Origin: Metaphire vulgaris
Lineage: Eukaryota > Annelida > Clitellata > Crassiclitellata > Megascolecidae
DNA length: 64,000 bases
Direction: 5' to 3'
Assembly: GCA_018105865.1 (NCBI GenBank)
Contig: CM030852.1
Span: 14,467,945 to 14,531,944, forward strand
The notes beneath the pieces were generated by a model. The model did no database searches, was not told the origin of the DNA, and saw only the letters and a list, made by a program, of their open reading frames with translations. Position 1 is the stretch's first letter, and each line of letters starts with the position of its first letter. Position numbers and translations under genes: made by a program. Shown here one piece after another: positions 1 through 10,855 of this stretch.

Positions 1-156
1 AGACGTGGCTTCTGTAATGATCGGGAGATAATCGGACATGAATCTGCGATCGATCACGACATGACAATCCTGTCACGCTGTAATCGCCGTATTGTTAATG
101 TTCCCCCTCATTCCCATTCCCAACGCATTAATTCGATGTGATATTCTGGCAAATAT

Positions 157-640
157 ATGATACTGAATACAAAAGATGGAAACATTCGAAATGTGGCTGT
201 GGAGGAGGAGGAGGATGGAAAAGAGATCGAAAGGACAGAGAAGAAATCAAAAGAAAAGGTATTACAGGTGGTGGAGGAAGAACAAGGACCGCTAATTACT
301 GTAATTAACAGCATCAAAAGAAGACAAAGGAACTGGATTGGACACATGCTAAGAGGAGAAACATTGCTTAGAACAGTAATTGAGGGAAGTATATTAGGAA
401 GAAAGACAAAAGGAAGACCAAGGATGATGCTATTGGACTGGATGATGAAAACAGATGCACAGCGTCACAGGACCTATGCAGAAATCAAAGAAGAAGCAAG
501 ACGCAGAGAGGAATGGAAACAATGGAACCCCGAACCTGTCTCAGGACAGAGAACATGAGGATGAGGATGAGGATGATGATGATGATGATGATCATCATCA
601 TCATCATCGTCATCATCATCATCATCATCATCATCATAAC
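157..640 (+). mobile_element. Non-LTR retrotransposon 3' relic with GAT/ATC tail
   Basis: An open stretch at 157-558 encodes a basic peptide with the spaced pattern WIGHMLRG, then GRKTKGRPRMMLLDW. This is typical of the extreme C-terminus of LINE endonuclease/reverse transcriptase polyproteins (a GHxxR motif followed by GRPRxxWLD). No reverse transcriptase domain lies upstream in the window, so this is a 5'-truncated copy. It runs into a GAT tract that flips to ATC at about 590 and ends near 640. The family is inferred from motif pattern only. The exact LINE clade is not assigned. Confidence 0.55.
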
Positions 641-1731
641 TAATCAAGCAAGACATCCTTTAGTATAAGCAAAGGCTTTTAACGTTCTAAGGGATATTGT
701 GTGTTGATATTGCCAATCCATAACTGAATATAGGAATAACATTGCAGATTATCATTTTAAAATTTATATATATAATTATTCATCTTGCAGCTAAAATAAT
801 CAGATTGCGTTTAAAACCAGCGTAAGTTCTTGTTTTGATTGTAAAAGTTATCATAATAATAATAAAGAATCTCCTATAACTGCGACCGTTGTAATGTTAC
901 ACAGTCAACTAATTTTCAAATAATGGGAAGTAATTATAGGACACTAAAAGCAATAATACTGACTTGCTTTGCTGTGTATTACGCATGGAATGTAACAATA
1001 TTTCTATAGCGCCTCTACTGAAGAACATCAACTCAGAAGCGCTTCTGTCCTCTCCATAGGCAAAAAAATCAGTATTAATAAACCGAAGTGTTGGTTTAAA
1101 GATCGCGTTGAAAGCGGAAGCCAATCCTTAAATCGCGTGTCATCGATAGATGGCGCTGCCTTTGATTCGAGCGTCCTTTTCCGGAAGTAGTACGTGCACT
1201 TCCGCTCTGGTGGGGGCCCCGGTCTGGCCGCCGACGACGACGACGAAGCCGGTGTCGTCGAGGAGTTCTTCGGCGAAGAATTCATCGTCATCGGAGGAAG
1301 ATTCCTCTTCCGTTCTGTTCCCATAGCAACCGACCTCCTTCGGCGCTCCCACCGGAAACGACCGGTGACCTTGAGACGTGACGTAGTCGACGACGACGAC
1401 GAATCTCGGAATGACGCAGCGTCACGTGACCGCCGCCAATCGGTTTCGACGTTGCGGGGCGTTGCGTGACGCGAATGACAGAATTCCGGTTTGCCGCCGA
1501 AGCCTTTCGAACCGTCTTCTGACCGATTTGCGATGCTATTCACGTCTTCTCTTTCCAAGTTCTTGAGCGAATTGTGACGAATTCTGTGGTGGTGGTGGTG
1601 GTGGTGATGATGATGGTGATTAAGATCAGCGGATGGAAACAGAGGTTCGCTGGCAATTTGACCGATCGGAATCGTTTTACCTTCGAATGGTTTGCATCTC
1701 CTGCAGCTGCAGTCATCCGCAAATCGTCCCT

Positions 1732-2280
1732 TCATCCGGGATCCCTGTTTCTCCTCCTCCTCCTCCTCTCCTCTCTGTCTTCCTCTATGTCTTCCTCTAT
1801 GTCTTCCTCTTCGTCTTCGTCGGTGATGTTGTCTCTCATCTCGTACGTTCCCTCCTCCGCCTGCTCTGCTCTTCCTCCGAAGACAAACACCGAGTTCTTC
1901 TTGCGACAGAACACACCGACGGCGATCGTAATCGTCATCGTGAACCCGAAGAATAGTCCGGCGAGCGTCAGGACGGCGACGGTCGAATAGTATCGCGACT
2001 GGTTCTCTCCCCTCAGAAAATCCGCGTCTTCCGCGTCTTCGTCGCCCCTGCTCGACGCGACGTCGTCTACGCCGCCCGTGAGAACGCCTGACATCTGGAA
2101 GGCGGCGTAGGAGGCGGCTGCCCTGGACACCGTCTCGGTCCAGTTAACCTGAGAGTCGTTCGCCAGAGACGACGACCTGTTCTCGTTCTCCCATTTCATC
2201 ATCATCATCATCGTCATCGTCATCAGAATCGTCGTCGTCGTTGAACTTCTATAGCGCCGTTTTAGTGATGCTCTTGGCAT
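1732..2280 (-). CDS. Exon for an unidentified single-pass membrane protein
   Basis: A 182-codon open frame on the minus strand has the layout of a type I-like membrane protein. The N-terminal part carries four N-glycosylation sequons (NRS, NDS, NWT, NQS). A hydrophobic span follows at about residues 97-121 (starting near STVAVLTLAGLFFGF), then a CRKK stop-transfer cluster, and a cytoplasmic tail with a long Asp/Glu run that switches to poly-Arg before the stop. All four sequons lie on the same side of the span, which supports the topology. The true 5' border is unknown: the codons upstream of about 2200 are an (ATG)n microsatellite, and a possible acceptor (GCTATAG) lies near 2250 inside a repeat motif. 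The region is CpG-rich compared with its surroundings. I do not recognise the family. Confidence 0.4.
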   Translation of the reverse strand: MPRASLKRRYRSSTTTTILMTMTMMMMMKWENENRSSSLANDSQVNWTETVSRAAASYAAFQMSGVLTGGVDDVASSRGDEDAEDADFLRGENQSRYYSTVAVLTLAGLFFGFTMTITIAVGVFCRKKNSVFVFGGRAEQAEEGTYEMRDNITDEDEEEDIEEDIEEDREERRRRRRNRDPG

Positions 2281-2378
2281 CGGTGACTGAACTCATTGCG
2301 GTGTCTCCTGAGAAAACTGATAAAAATATGGAAAATAATTAAATAACAAAGTGAATGCATAGATTTTATAGCGCCATT

Positions 2379-2576
2379 CAGAGGCGGCTCCCAGGGGCGT
2401 AGGGGGCCGTGCCCCTATTAAATGTTTGCCCTCGAGTGGCTCACATACTTTAGTACACTCATTCTAAACAACTAGACTAGTCCAGGTTTATGAAAATAGT
2501 TGGCTTCCATGCTTAAAAGTTGTCACCCCAACGCCCCCCCACCACCACCATTTGCCAAATCCTGGAGCCGCCACTG
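2379..2576. mobile_element. MITE, GGCGGCTCC family
   Basis: The ends are inverted copies: CAGAGGCGGCTCCCAGG on the left and CCTGGAGCCGCCACTG on the right. Related copies lie near 4062-4250, at 13.7 kb (left part) and at 34.84 kb (partial, opposite orientation), sharing internal GGGGGCC and CCATTTG blocks. The flanking 8-mers match poorly, so the target duplication is decayed or absent. Confidence 0.6.
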
Positions 2577-3541
2577 ACGCCAGAATTTTGCAAAGGGAAT
2601 GCTTCTCGATGCTTGCCACATATATTCAGCAGGTCTTGCATTTACATGTAGGCCTAGTTGATGTTGATGAGGGTGTGCTCTATATGATCCAACGTTATGT
2701 CTCCAACGTTGAGTCTTTCAGTTACAAGTAAACTTACGTTTTAGTGATTTTTGAAACGCAAATTACCTCAATCAGTTCCGGTTTCTTCTCGGAGGCAATT
2801 ACCAGAGATAATAGCAAATAAACCCGTTACGGTCCAACGATCTTTGGTCATTTAAATTTGATATCTGCATCTGATCAGACGAAACTCTGTCAAGCAGACA
2901 ATGCGTGCGATAGTTCCCATATTGTTAAAAAACAATGATTCCTCCTTTTCATTATTTCTCAGCATAAATTCGTCTCAAGTTGAGTTTCTTTCTGTCTTCA
3001 GGTTTTCCCTAAAACGCGTCTCTTTTCTCCTCCACAGCCCCTCCTCTTGCCCGGAAAAGGCCAATCGTTGACTGTCCTGTGTAGGCCTATTTCCAACCAT
3101 CAACTATGCCACGAACGTGATCTCTTACTATCATTCTAACTCTGAAGCGCCCATCGACTGATATGCTATATGCATTGCTATAATGGCACTATAGAAGTTT
3201 CGTTAACGATCGATCGATTTACTTAACAGACCCATAGAACCGTTATTGACTTACTGTTAATGTGGCTCAGCTTTCAAACTTTCGTTAGTAGGCTTAATAA
3301 CGAAGCGTCTATGAACATATCTGCGTAAAACGAACTTCCATTAGAAACACAAAATACGCTGAACTACATACACAGTCAGAGCCTTCTCTTCCTCTTCTGT
3401 GTGTCTGTGTTGGAGGTTTGTTTATAGACGCGTCCGCCTCAAAGACGATGGACGTCTATGTGTGTTTGTATGTGTGTTTGGCTCCTCCTTTCTCAACCAG
3501 GGCTTGCCACCGGTTATGGCGGAGTTGGCCGAACAGTCTCT

Positions 3542-3542
3542 C

Positions 3543-3606
<64 letters not shown>
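3542..3606. repeat. (TA)n microsatellite
   Basis: About 65 bp of almost pure TA dinucleotides. It explains the alternating Tyr/Ile open frames read from both strands. Confidence 0.95.
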
Positions 3607-3609
<3 letters not shown>

Positions 3610-4061
3610 TCTCCTAGAATTGATATAGCGCTAGTTTTGTCTCCGATTGGTCGACCCGCTTTGACCCGAGGCGTGGTCACCTACCCCCCAACTGACGGTT
3701 CTCATTAGGTGTCTTATTTATAACAAGTAAATTGTATTGTGGTTTGTCTCCCTACTTCTCCGTAAGGGAAACCCGAGGGCAGATCCTCCTCCTCCTCCTC
3801 CTCCTTCGTCTCGACCACCGATCGATCTTTCTGCCTTTCCATCGGCGGGGTGAGTGGACAATCTCACCGAGCGGAGTAAGACGAAGAGCAGCACTGTGTA
3901 CTATTTGCATTAAGCGAAACTCTGGGGGATAAATGCATCGCTTAGGGCAATTCATTCGTGCGATCAACCAAAGCACAGTCCTAGCCAATCCATCATGGGT
4001 CTACGTAATGTAATGTAGCAGAATATTTCAGTAATACTTCATGTAGACATCAATATAGAAA

Positions 4062-4250
4062 AGTGGCGGCTCCACATGGGGGATCCGAGGGGGCCCGTGC
4101 CCCCTATTAAATGCCTGCCCCCAGTAGCCCCAATTTTGGGACCTATACTTACTACTACATACCACAAACAAATGGTTGATCCCCATGCTTAGAGGTTGCC
4201 ACCCCAACGCCCCCAACACCCCACTTGTCAAATCCTGGAGCCGCCATTGC
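4062..4250. mobile_element. MITE, GGCGGCTCC family
   Basis: The ends AGTGGCGGCTCC and GGAGCCGCCATTG are inverted relative to each other. The interior closely resembles the copy at 2379-2576 (CCCCTATTAAATG and CCATGCTTA blocks). No clear target duplication was found. Confidence 0.6.
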
Positions 4251-4544
4251 TTAGACCCAAATACTGCAGTTAATCAGCATAAAGGGTGCCTGTAGTTGTG
4301 GGCAGACGCTTATAAAATATAAGAAATTAAAAAATTCACCACATAATCTGTCGCTGTATATATAAAAGCAAAAATCTCATTGCTAAGTTATTATTAATTA
4401 ACAACCGAATAAAGGAACGACGCAGGTGTCTAGTTTAGCGACGGCTCCATAAAGGGATCTAAATCCCCGAAGTAGTTACCCGGACAATATCCGCGTGAAG
4501 GAGACGCTGACATTAATCGACGGGGGCTCCATTAAAAATATATA

Positions 4545-4737
4545 CAGGGTCGTAGCCAGGAATTTGATTTGGGAGGGTATAAATATTTTGGGTGGGTATA
4601 AATCTAAACTATAAACCACATAAACCATATAAACCACATATAACCACATGTAAATGATAAATCACATAAAAAACTTTAAACGCAGACTGATTTTGGGAGG
4701 GTATATATACCGATATACCCCCGTCGCTACGCCCCTG
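4545..4737. mobile_element. hAT-type MITE with perfect 8-bp target duplication
   Basis: Terminal inverted repeats CAGGGTCGTAGCCAGG and CGTCGCTACGCCCCTG bound a 193-bp element. The 8-mer AATATATA is present at 4537-4544 and again at 4738-4745. An 8-bp duplication with CAG...CTG ends is the hallmark of the hAT superfamily. No coding capacity remains. Confidence 0.85.
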
Positions 4738-5298
4738 AATATATATCCTCAAAATATTTGTTTGATTCAAAAATACTACCTGGATATATCCGAGCGAAAG
4801 CGTTTGCACATGCAGACGGATAATTCAGCCAGATATCTTTGCCGTTCAACCAATCAGCTTCCAGGTCAGTAGGTCGTCGCCCGATTGGCTGCTATGTCTT
4901 GATGTCATGCGTCAACTCGCTCGAATAGTTATGCGACATTAAAATGTACTCACAAAATAATAACTTTCCGAGACAGCATTATCGGTCCGATCGAAAATCT
5001 CTACGCTCGCAACATTTCTTTCCAATCGAAAACGCAGCTTTTAAAACGCACATCGACACCGGCTTCGACCCCATTGAACCCATTCATCCGAGGATTCATC
5101 CGCCTACTGCCCGGGGAGTGGGGACAATGTATTGGACTCATAAGGGGATTTATCCCGGAAACCTATCCCCCAATGGAGCTGTACCTTAAACGTAATCTAA
5201 ATTTCCTCTTTTATTAAATATAATTATATAGTTTTGATGCCTTCGGAATAGATATATATAAACCGATGGCATATATACAGTATAAATGAGTATATATA

Positions 5299-5304
<6 letters not shown>

Positions 5305-5340
<36 letters not shown>
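5305..5340. repeat. (TA)n microsatellite
   Basis: About 35 bp of TA dinucleotides in an AT-rich setting (TATATATA blocks begin near 5250). Confidence 0.9.
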
Positions 5341-5341
<1 letters not shown>

Positions 5342-6449
5342 CAACGTATTCGTCATTATATTAGTCGCTAGGGAGCGTAATCCTTTTATTTCGTGTACCT
5401 AAAGGAGAGGAGGGAGGAAAAGAGGAAGGATCGGAGACAAGAGCAGGAACAAGACGCAATAGTGTGGATAGAAGAACAGGAAACAAGAACAGCGGATGTA
5501 AGGATCCGGAAACCGAGAGGACCATCGAGGACTAAATGTGGAGAAAATCTCTCGCTTAGAATTGGAGATGCGCTGGACAGCGGAGAGGGGGAATTGCGGC
5601 GGTTGTGGGGGAGATGTCTTCTTCTCCCGAGGCGTCGCTGTTTGCCAAGCACTCCCCCAATCCCCTTATAGACCGCAATATCAGTTACCGGTGGAACAGT
5701 GGCTTAGCCAGCAGCGGCGTAGCGACGGGGGATGTATAGGCATATACCCCCTTAGAAAAAATCAGTCTACCCTACAGATTTTTGTGGTTGTTGAAATAGC
5801 AATGTAGCAATGACTAGTTAAGGTATATACCCTCCCAATTTATATCAAATTTACGCCCCAGAATCAATTTCCTGGCTATGCAGCTGCATGGTAGCCAGGG
5901 TTCGGGAGTATGGGAGGGGACACCGTAGATTCTACAAAACCGACATTTTCAGTTGCGACTAGTGGTATATGGATGGGTGTGCGTCGGAATCTGGAATCTC
6001 CCCCTCCCCGCGGAGGCCCAAAAATTGAGGGTCTTATTAGAGTCAAACCTTGAGAGTTTGGCGCATATTTTCAGACTACTGTATATTGGCAGTGGCCACC
6101 TTCTCTCCAACCGAAAGAAATTTCTCATCGGTCTTGCACGAAGCTCAAGACCATGCAGTCTAACGGGGGGCGCCCCTGCGCCCCTGTGCCCCTCCCGTGG
6201 TTACGCCAATGGTCGTTAGCTTCCCCAGCCGCAGGCGTTTTGAGTAATATCACAGTTAGACGGTGAGTTGTGGTTCATAAAGACTTCAATTGTGAGTTAT
6301 TGCTGAGTAACTAAACGCTGAAAAACAACCGAGTATATTGATTCTCTGGACAGTCAACCACCGTCCTTTCCTTCTCCCCCTCCGCTCCGAAAAATGATTT
6401 TCCATCGTTTTTTGCGCGTATTCCACAACAGGTTCCAGTCCGATTAGGG

Positions 6450-6790
6450 CAGCGGTTCTCAACCTTTATAGTACCGCGACCCCTTAAATTCAATTCCCCA
6501 TGATGTGGCGACCCCCCAACGGTAAAATTATTTTCGTTCACAATGTAAGCTGCTAAAAATAATAATGCTACGACAATCAAAATGTTCGAAATCGTTATTA
6601 TTTAATTGTCTCCATGTCTATCCTCGAATGACAATTAAAGTGAAACAACTAGTACGTCGTAACTACCACTGAGGAAATTTTGTACAATACGAAAAGAGAC
6701 AACCCCATATTTCTGATGGTCTCGGGCGACCCCTGGCAAATCGTCATTCGACCCCCTTGGGGGTCGCGACCCACAGGTTGAGAACCGCTG
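6450..6790. mobile_element. hAT-type MITE, CAGCGGTTCTCAACC ends
   Basis: The left end CAGCGGTTCTCAACCTTTA and right end GGTTGAGAACCGCTG are inverted repeats around 341 bp. The 8-mer GATTAGGG occurs at 6442-6449 and 6791-6798, a perfect target duplication. This terminal sequence is the classic one of Charlie-like hAT elements in animals (general knowledge). The interior is rich in CGCGACCCC and is non-coding. Confidence 0.9.
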
Positions 6791-6865
6791 GATTAGGGGG
6801 CTCCCTCCCTCCCTCCTTCCCTCCCCATGTCCCCTCGTGGCTGCACCATTTGCGATGGAGACATT

Positions 6866-6892
6866 GTCGCAGCAGCAGCAGCAGCAGCAGCT
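6866..6892. repeat. (CAG)n microsatellite
   Basis: About eight CAG units. They yield poly-Ser or poly-Cys frames with no support as genes. Confidence 0.9.
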
Positions 6893-9129
6893 GGGCGTAT
6901 ACCGATACATCACCGTTCATTCCCTGGACTTTCAATAGACGCCGGTGTCACGTGACGAGAGAGAGAGGGAGAGGGAGAGAGGGAGGGAGGATCCAGGCGA
7001 CAATACAACGTAAAGATCCGGGTATTAATTTCATCCAAGCGACGTCCCTTGTGCGTTCTGTGGGAAGAGTGTTGCCGTGATCCACGCCGGATGAATATAG
7101 AAGCGTCCACAGAGGGAGACGCAATCAGAACTGGATGACCACGGAATGACCGATCCCTTCGAAAGTCCTCGGTGACGTCACGTGACCTCGCCGTGCGCCG
7201 TTCGTCTGCTGCGATCGATGGACCATAGACTTTAATTATCACTAGATAGAGTCTACGCTGTCAGAAATTGAAGCCAAGTTTTTTCTCACCATTTGACAGG
7301 CAGTGCGTGTCAATTAAATCCTTACGCTTTAGACATTGCGACTATGGTTACCATAACAACCGTGTGTGCTCATACATTGGAGCAAGAGGAAGCACTTGCC
7401 ACCTGGAAAATGCAAATCGATTTTTGTAACTAACTATATATCTTGGCTTTTCAACTAATATTTTCGCACTAAAATCTACTGATAGACAACGTGAAATTGT
7501 GAAACTTAACTTTAACGAGAAACTGTGAAATTGAATATCTTGAACGCTATCCTAACCGTGACCATTGTGTTTTGACCCCTGGAAAATTTTCTGTGGGCGC
7601 CAATGATAACGACATTAAGTGTAAAATGGTGGAAAACTTGCTTCGACTTTCGGCTGTTTTTAACCATAAATAAACGCCATCTAGTGATAATTAAAATCTA
7701 CGCTGATACCCAAAAAATATGCCGGAGAGGCAAGCGACAGACGGAGAATGGTTTTTGCGGGAAAAGACAATAGACAAACAGACGATGTGCTTCTGATTAC
7801 GTCTGCGCTAAATCATGATTGGACCGATGATTGCCTGACAGACGATTTGTCTCACCGACGATAAGCGATCTCTTCGTAGAGAAAATCTCAACGAACAGAC
7901 ACACACACATCGGACTCGTGACGTCATAAAGTGATCACTCCGGAAATCGAGAATCCTGGTAAACGCAACCCTATCCTTATCTCTTCTGCGGATGTGTGTG
8001 TGTGTGTATGTGTGTTTGTGCGTGTGCTTAATTGTATCAACTGCCTGTTCCGCTCTCGATTGATTTCCTTTGTGACGTCATTTCCGGAAGCTGGACTGCG
8101 CATGCGCAAGAGCTCGTAATCTGGCGCATTGATCGAGGATGGCGTAGGGAAGAGGGGTGTAAACCGGGACAGAGGGACGGCGAGCATGGTAAGAGGTTGG
8201 CTGCTGAGTGCTGACCAATCGTGACCCAATGACCTCTGACCATTCAGTTGGAAAGCATTTCAGTCAGCATGGTGACTGAATATCGGTTTCTTTCTGTTGC
8301 ATCTCTTGGGAATGACGGATTCCGCTGGTCACGTCACGTGACTCACGTGCTACAGTTCCGTTTCCTGTTGTCGCCATCTGGCGCTCATTTTTCAAAATTA
8401 TAACAATGGCTTATTCCAATGATATGCGTCATTATCATAATTGTAATCGTTATAACGTTCGAAAGTAGATACCAAAAGAGATAGGTATCTAAAAGTAAAG
8501 TACTGTATGTCAATATCAATAGAAAATCAAATATCAATCGTTTACTCAAATACATGGCGACAAGCATGTTATCAAAATGTTTAAAAGAAGCGCAAAAACA
8601 CGAACCAAGACCACCACCACCCCTCCCAAGGTAATCGTCGGAGAAGAGTTCACATTTTAGCAAACTAGGCTATGAGTTTTTCGTGAATGGATTCAGAGCG
8701 CTGTCGATTTGCAATAAAATTGGCGCTATAGAAGTGAACGGTGATTCCGCTTATGACTGAGTGTTTGCGCCACTGAAGTTGAACGAGAAAAGTCGTTAGG
8801 TTTTTCATTTCCTGTTGGTTGTTGAAGTATTTGCTCTTGGGGGTTGCGGGTGAAGCCACTATTAAAAACGAACCCCGGATCAACAGAACAGAACCAGTGA
8901 AATTATTGGCTTCGACTGGAACAAAGCCTGTCTCTTGGCCTTCTTTGAAAAGTACGCGCGTGGGGGTCATTTTGTCCTTGATCCGAGGCCAATAATCTCA
9001 GCGTGAGAAATCAGCTGCCCTCTCTCTCAGTGGTGCAGCCACTGTAAAGAACACCCCCCGCCCCGCTCCCGGCGCCATTTGGCTTTCATGCAAATTTCTC
9101 CACCGACGCGAAAGATGAGACGGAATAGG

Positions 9130-9154
9130 GAGAGAGAGAGAGAGAGAGAGAGAG
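9130..9154. repeat. (GA)n microsatellite
   Basis: A run of about 12 GA dinucleotides. Confidence 0.9.
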
Positions 9155-9580
9155 AATTCTTTGAAGTCCTTCGTCGCCTTTCCCTTCTTCTTTGAACACT
9201 TCAATCTCATTTCCCGATTGTTTCCTCGGCCACTCCGTCGGGCAGATGTTCCATTTGAAGATATTTATGGGCGGTCTAGGAAGGCGCCATCTCGTGCAGG
9301 GAGCGCCCGGAGTGGGGGGGGGAGGCGGGGGGATCAGTCGGACAGATTACTCAGCTGGTTTAAATCGGAATTCTGCTTGCAAATATCGAATTTCCTATAA
9401 TAATGGGAATAACTATTTATGGCTACATCTTTAAACAAAAAGAAAAACGATACTTATGCTAACGAACGGTGTCATTCCTATCAAAATGCTTAGTATTCTG
9501 TTCAAAAACTAAACGAAACTGAAAATATCGCAGCTGCCTTTTAAAAAGAAAACTCCATTTTGTCGTAAACAAAGTTGTCT

Positions 9581-9800
9581 GGTGGTGAGTGAGGCTCTCC
9601 AGGAGATGTTCCATCGACCCTGGTTCGATACCCGGGCGGCCAGAGATTTTATTTCAGACAGTCACATGTCCGCCGGCACATAGTGGAAGTTAAAATGGTC
9701 TGTGTACTGTACCAATGTTCGCTGTGCTCTGATATGTCAGCGGCGACAAACAGTGAAGTTGTGGTAACTGTCTGCCAAGAAGGGTCGCTGTAATAACTAC
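9581..9800 (+). mobile_element. tRNA-derived SINE-like unit
   Basis: The block CTGGTGGTGAGTGAGG followed about 30 bp later by GGTTCGATACCCGGG resembles RNA polymerase III A and B boxes. A tRNA-unrelated body follows (about 9660-9800). A partly similar unit with a weaker B-box-like GGGTTGACTC lies at 46.32-46.56 kb. It does not fold as a full tRNA, so it is read as a SINE head rather than a tRNA gene. Ends are approximate. Confidence 0.4.
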
Positions 9801-10177
9801 CTGACAAAGCAGTCGCACACAATTATCAAAACACATACAACAACCGATTGGTCACAGGAACACAGGACAGTGCAGAAAGAGATCGAAAATGAGAAAAAGC
9901 AATGGAAAATTGCTAAATAATGTAAAAATTAAGCTTACGCGAGCATTGTAGAAATAGTTTATTAGCCTACATTACACACACATAGCATTGTCTGTAATTT
10001 AATGTTTTCTACTAGAAAGCAGCGGTAATGTTGGATAAGTTTCGCACACAGTCAATTCCATTATTGGCGTAGCCAGGGTTCCGGAATAGGGGGGGCATCG
10101 ACATCTTCGAATAAAAAGACTATAAGCGATAAACGTCGAAGAGTTCTTGGCACATCGATTCTGCTCCAAACATTCTA

Positions 10178-10198
10178 CCTACCTACCTACCTACCTAC
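10178..10198. repeat. (CTAC)n microsatellite
   Basis: Five tandem CTAC units. Confidence 0.9.
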
Positions 10199-10614
10199 TC
10201 CCTCCTCCGAAAACCTTCCCAACGTTTTTGAGCAAATCCCACGACTGATCCTCATACAGAATAGGGTCTCTCTCTCTCCTCCCCAGTGGCTGCTTCAACG
10301 TGCTCCCAAATCAGACTTCAGACTGATTCAGAAATCACATACGATATGTCCTTAAATATATTTAACACATCCAAGTGCAGAATGTTACCGGAATAAATTT
10401 TCTGCGCCTGAAATGTTTCGGTACAACTTATCACAAAACAGCAAATACTGTATGCCATGTAAGACTTGTCCAAGACATGAGACATCTAAGACTAGTCTCG
10501 TTTGTCGTCTGCGTTTGGCTAGGACGTTATAGGTCGTATTTTACATGATGTTATATGTGACTTGCCACTCATAGATTTTCTCTCTACATCTAAATAACTA
10601 ATGTGACTATAGTT

Positions 10615-10806
10615 CAGTGGCGTAGCCACGGGGAGTTTGAGGGTTAAACCCCCTCTCTTGGGCCTGCGAAAACAAATTTTGTTTGATGTATTCCCATGCA
10701 ATTTTTATTTTTTGAGGCGATTTTTGGGGTGAAACACCCCCCTTGGCGGTTATCGACGAAATTTTTGTTTCAAACCCCCCTTCCGGAAATCCTGGCTACG
10801 CCACTG
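10615..10806. mobile_element. hAT-type MITE, CAGTGGCGTAGCCA ends
   Basis: The inverted ends CAGTGGCGTAGCCACGG and CCTGGCTACGCCACTG bound 192 bp. The flanks CTATAGTT and CCATACTT match at 6 of 8 positions, consistent with an aged 8-bp duplication. It shares ends and the internal TTCCGGAAATCCTGG block with the element at 62254-62469. Confidence 0.75.
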
Positions 10807-10855
10807 CCATACTTATTTGCCCTTCTACTGTATAAAACTCGATTGGCAGATGCAT

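Larger units (their letters stand above)
2281..10855. other. Gene-poor stretch, mostly transposon and simple-repeat debris
   Basis: No exon with convincing homology or splice borders was found on either strand. The stretch holds several MITEs (listed separately), two (TA)n tracts, a CAG tract, a GA tract, a tRNA-like SINE near 9.6 kb, and three of the five TCACGTGAC palindromes. Short open frames here are explained by low-complexity sequence. Confidence 0.5.

Noticed and set aside
455..656. Poly-Asp/poly-His frames on both strands
   Set aside because: Direct translation of the GAT/ATC tract.
1028..1735. 235-codon minus-strand frame with a poly-His run
   Set aside because: The His run is a (GTG)n/(ATG)n microsatellite. 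There is no homology, two other frames are equally open over the GC-rich part, and splice support is lacking.
9581..9660. Possible tRNA gene with a B box
   Set aside because: I could not fold an acceptor stem and anticodon arm, and a partly similar unit elsewhere indicates a SINE.
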